64,000 nucleotides of DNA from AC-69 sp963751665 (GTDB lineage: Bacteria; Actinomycetota; UBA4738; HRBIN12), in NCBI GenBank assembly GCA_963751665.1, contig CAVVVF010000001.1, positions 682,001 to 746,000 on the forward strand. The letters are read 5' to 3'. The notes beneath the pieces are model-generated. The model saw only the letters and a list, made by a program, of their open reading frames with translations. It ran no database searches and was not told where the DNA came from. A program made the position numbers and the translations under genes. Positions 62,430-64,000 of the stretch are shown in pieces. The stretch's first letter is position 1. Each line of letters opens with the position of its first letter.

Positions 62430-63986
62430 TTACTCCTCCAGGCGGAACGAGAGGTCGGCGGGCACCTCGGCCACGTCCATCTGGGCCTTCTGGAGCTTCC
62501 CGGAGTAGTCCCAGTTCATGGCCTGCCACCGAGTGAACTGGTCGAGCACCCAGATCCCGGCCTGACGTGAGCCGTTCCCGGACTTGCCGTTGCCCCCGAA
62601 GGGCAGGTGCGCCTCGGCCCCCGACGTGGAGTTGTTGACTGACACCATCCCCGCCGAGATCCGCTCCCGGAACCGGAACACGTTCAGCGGGTCGCGCGTG
62701 TAGATCGACGACGACAGTCCGTACCCGTGGCCGTTCGCCAGGTCCATAGCCTCGTCGAACAACGCGAAGGACGCGACCCCGACGATGGGCCCGAAGGTCT
62801 CGGTCAGGTACAGCTCGTCGTCGGCGCCGACCCCGTCGACGATCGTCGGATGGCAGTACAGGCCGTCGGCCGGCTCCCCCACGAATCCCTGGCGCGGGTT
62901 CTCCGCGGTGATGCGGCCGGTGCCGGACGACCCATACAGCTTGTGATGCGGCTGCACCAGGTCGAGCCACCCAAGGAACCGGTCGCGGAACCGCTCGCTC
63001 ATCATCGGCCCGTACAGCACATCCTCCATGGGCTCGCCGATGGCCGCGCCCTCGACCGCCGCGGCGAACCGGGACAGGAAGTCGTCGTGGACCGACTCGT
63101 GGACGATCACCGTCCCCAGCGACGTGCATCGCTGGCCCGCCGTGCCGAACCCGCTGAACAGCGCGCCCTCAACGGCGAGGTCGAGGTCGGCATCCGGCAT
63201 GACCACGAGCGGGTTCTTGCCGCCGAGCTCTAGACAGGGCGACTGGAGGTGCCGCCCACACAGCTCGCCGATACGCCTGCCCACGTCGGTCGAGCCGGTG
63301 AACCCGACCTTGTCGACGAGCCCCTCGTCCAGCGCGGTTTCCAAGCCGGCGAACGCGGTGGGACCGTCGGCCAAGACCATGTTGAAGACGCCCTCCGGCA
63401 ACCCGGCATGGAGGATCAGCTGCGTGAACGCCTCTGCCGTGGCCGGCGTGTACTCGGCCGGCTTCCACACGACCGCGTTCCCGCACAGCAGCGCAGGAAC
63501 GATGTACCAGGACGGCACGGCCACCGGGAAGTTCCCGGCCGTGATGATCACGGAGACGCCGACCGGGGCGCGGAAGGTGAACAGCTGCTTGTCGGCCAGC
63601 TCCGACGGGACCGTCTGGCCGTAGAGCCGACGGCCTTCGGACAGGAAGAAGTTGCAGGTGTCGATGACCTCCTGGACCTCGCCCATCGACTCCTTGAGCG
63701 GCTTGCCGATCTCCCGCGTCAGGAGCGTGGCCAGGGCCTGCTTGTTGTCCTCCACAAGCCGGCCGAGCTGCTGGATGGCCCGCCCCCGCACGGGTGCGGG
63801 TACGTGCGCCCAGGCGTCCTGCGCGCGATCGGCCGTCCGGCAGGCCTCGACGAAGGTCGCTGCGTCGGCCAGCGACGCCTCGGCCACGATCTCGTCCAGG
63901 TGCGCGGGGTTCGGCACGGTCAGGCTGCCGCCGGGCGCACCCTTAGCGCCACGTCCACCGATCAGCGAGGACACGGTCCTGGTCAT
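62430..63986 (-). CDS. Aldehyde dehydrogenase
   Basis: NAD(P)-dependent ALDH superfamily enzyme, intact, 518 residues. Catalytic Cys is in FGTAGQRCTSLGT and the general base Glu in CLELGGKNPLV; GFTGSTDVGRRI is the cofactor-binding block. Resembles piperideine-6-carboxylate or 2-aminoadipic semialdehyde dehydrogenases, hence lysine-type catabolism is a possibility. ATG 63986, close to the right edge, 38 bases upstream of the amidohydrolase start. Confidence 0.93.
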   Translation of the reverse strand: MTRTVSSLIGGRGAKGAPGGSLTVPNPAHLDEIVAEASLADAATFVEACRTADRAQDAWAHVPAPVRGRAIQQLGRLVEDNKQALATLLTREIGKPLKESMGEVQEVIDTCNFFLSEGRRLYGQTVPSELADKQLFTFRAPVGVSVIITAGNFPVAVPSWYIVPALLCGNAVVWKPAEYTPATAEAFTQLILHAGLPEGVFNMVLADGPTAFAGLETALDEGLVDKVGFTGSTDVGRRIGELCGRHLQSPCLELGGKNPLVVMPDADLDLAVEGALFSGFGTAGQRCTSLGTVIVHESVHDDFLSRFAAAVEGAAIGEPMEDVLYGPMMSERFRDRFLGWLDLVQPHHKLYGSSGTGRITAENPRQGFVGEPADGLYCHPTIVDGVGADDELYLTETFGPIVGVASFALFDEAMDLANGHGYGLSSSIYTRDPLNVFRFRERISAGMVSVNNSTSGAEAHLPFGGNGKSGNGSRQAGIWVLDQFTRWQAMNWDYSGKLQKAQMDVAEVPADLSFRLEE

Positions 63987-64000
63987 GACAGGAACGTCCA

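Overview
The window is a high-GC chromosomal segment from a member of the Actinomycetota, most likely an uncultivated, deep-branching lineage. Three core blocks keep actinobacterial gene order: leuS / comEA-comEC-holA / rpsT / lepA-hemW / hrcA-dnaJ / HIT-phoH-ybeY-CBS transporter-cdd-deoC; rne-rplU-rpmA-obgE / nadD-LCP-like-rsfS; and tig-clpP-clpX / valS-folC-ndk / mreBCD-mrdA-rodA. A DDN-like deazaflavin-type protein fits the same assignment. Nothing indicates a phage, plasmid, insertion sequence or CRISPR array.

Layout. 1-6.3 kb (minus): nucleoside salvage (deoC, cdd), a DUF21/CBS membrane protein, ybeY, phoH, HIT, dnaJ and hrcA, with a CIRCE operator ahead of hrcA. 6.4-7.9 kb (plus): an ECF sigma factor and a membrane-anchored partner. 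7.9-20 kb (mostly minus): hemW, lepA, holA, comEC, comEA, a histidine kinase and leuS, with rpsT on plus. 20-26 kb: small hypothetical proteins, tRNA-Ala, rsfS, an LCP-like protein, nadD, a DinB-like protein and obgE. 26-29.3 kb: rpmA, rplU and rne, with a long structured rne leader. 29.3-36 kb: a REC-kinase protein (plus), then the cell-shape and wall operon mreB-mreC-mreD-mrdA-rodA (minus). 36.2-40.7 kb (plus): a fatty-acid synthesis operon (fabD, biotinyl-like protein, fabH, fabG, acpP-fabF). 40.7-46.5 kb (minus): a serine hydrolase, ndk, folC and valS. 46.6-50.2 kb (plus): a large cyclase/ATPase regulator. 50.2-53.6 kb (minus): clpX, clpP and tig. 53.6-64 kb is accessory: an IMPase/HisN-like phosphatase, an ornithine cyclodeaminase-like enzyme, a Rieske oxygenase with divergent TetR, a DUF3096 peptide, a small zincin, a Flp-type pilin, tRNA-Pro, azlCD, tRNA-Gly, small secreted proteins, a DDN-like protein, an amidohydrolase and an aldehyde dehydrogenase.

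Two themes cut across the window. First, many clearly functional, often essential genes are broken by single-base indels (deoC, hemW, lepA, holA, folC, valS, tig and others), with the worst density at 44-50 kb and 61-62.4 kb. I read these as residual assembly errors and give the gene extents that restore the families. Second, many genes have a TANNNT hexamer only 7-10 nt before an ATG or GTG and no Shine-Dalgarno sequence, which suggests frequent leaderless transcription. Operons are tightly packed, with repeated 4-nt GTGA or ATGA stop/start overlaps.

The observations most worth a second look are the apparent in-frame acyl-carrier-protein/FabF fusion (possibly one extra C), the biotinyl-like protein without a modifiable lysine inside the fab operon, the triple-hairpin leader of rne, and a REC-HisKA-HATPase protein with no other input domain. 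I did not find an unmistakable new multi-gene system.
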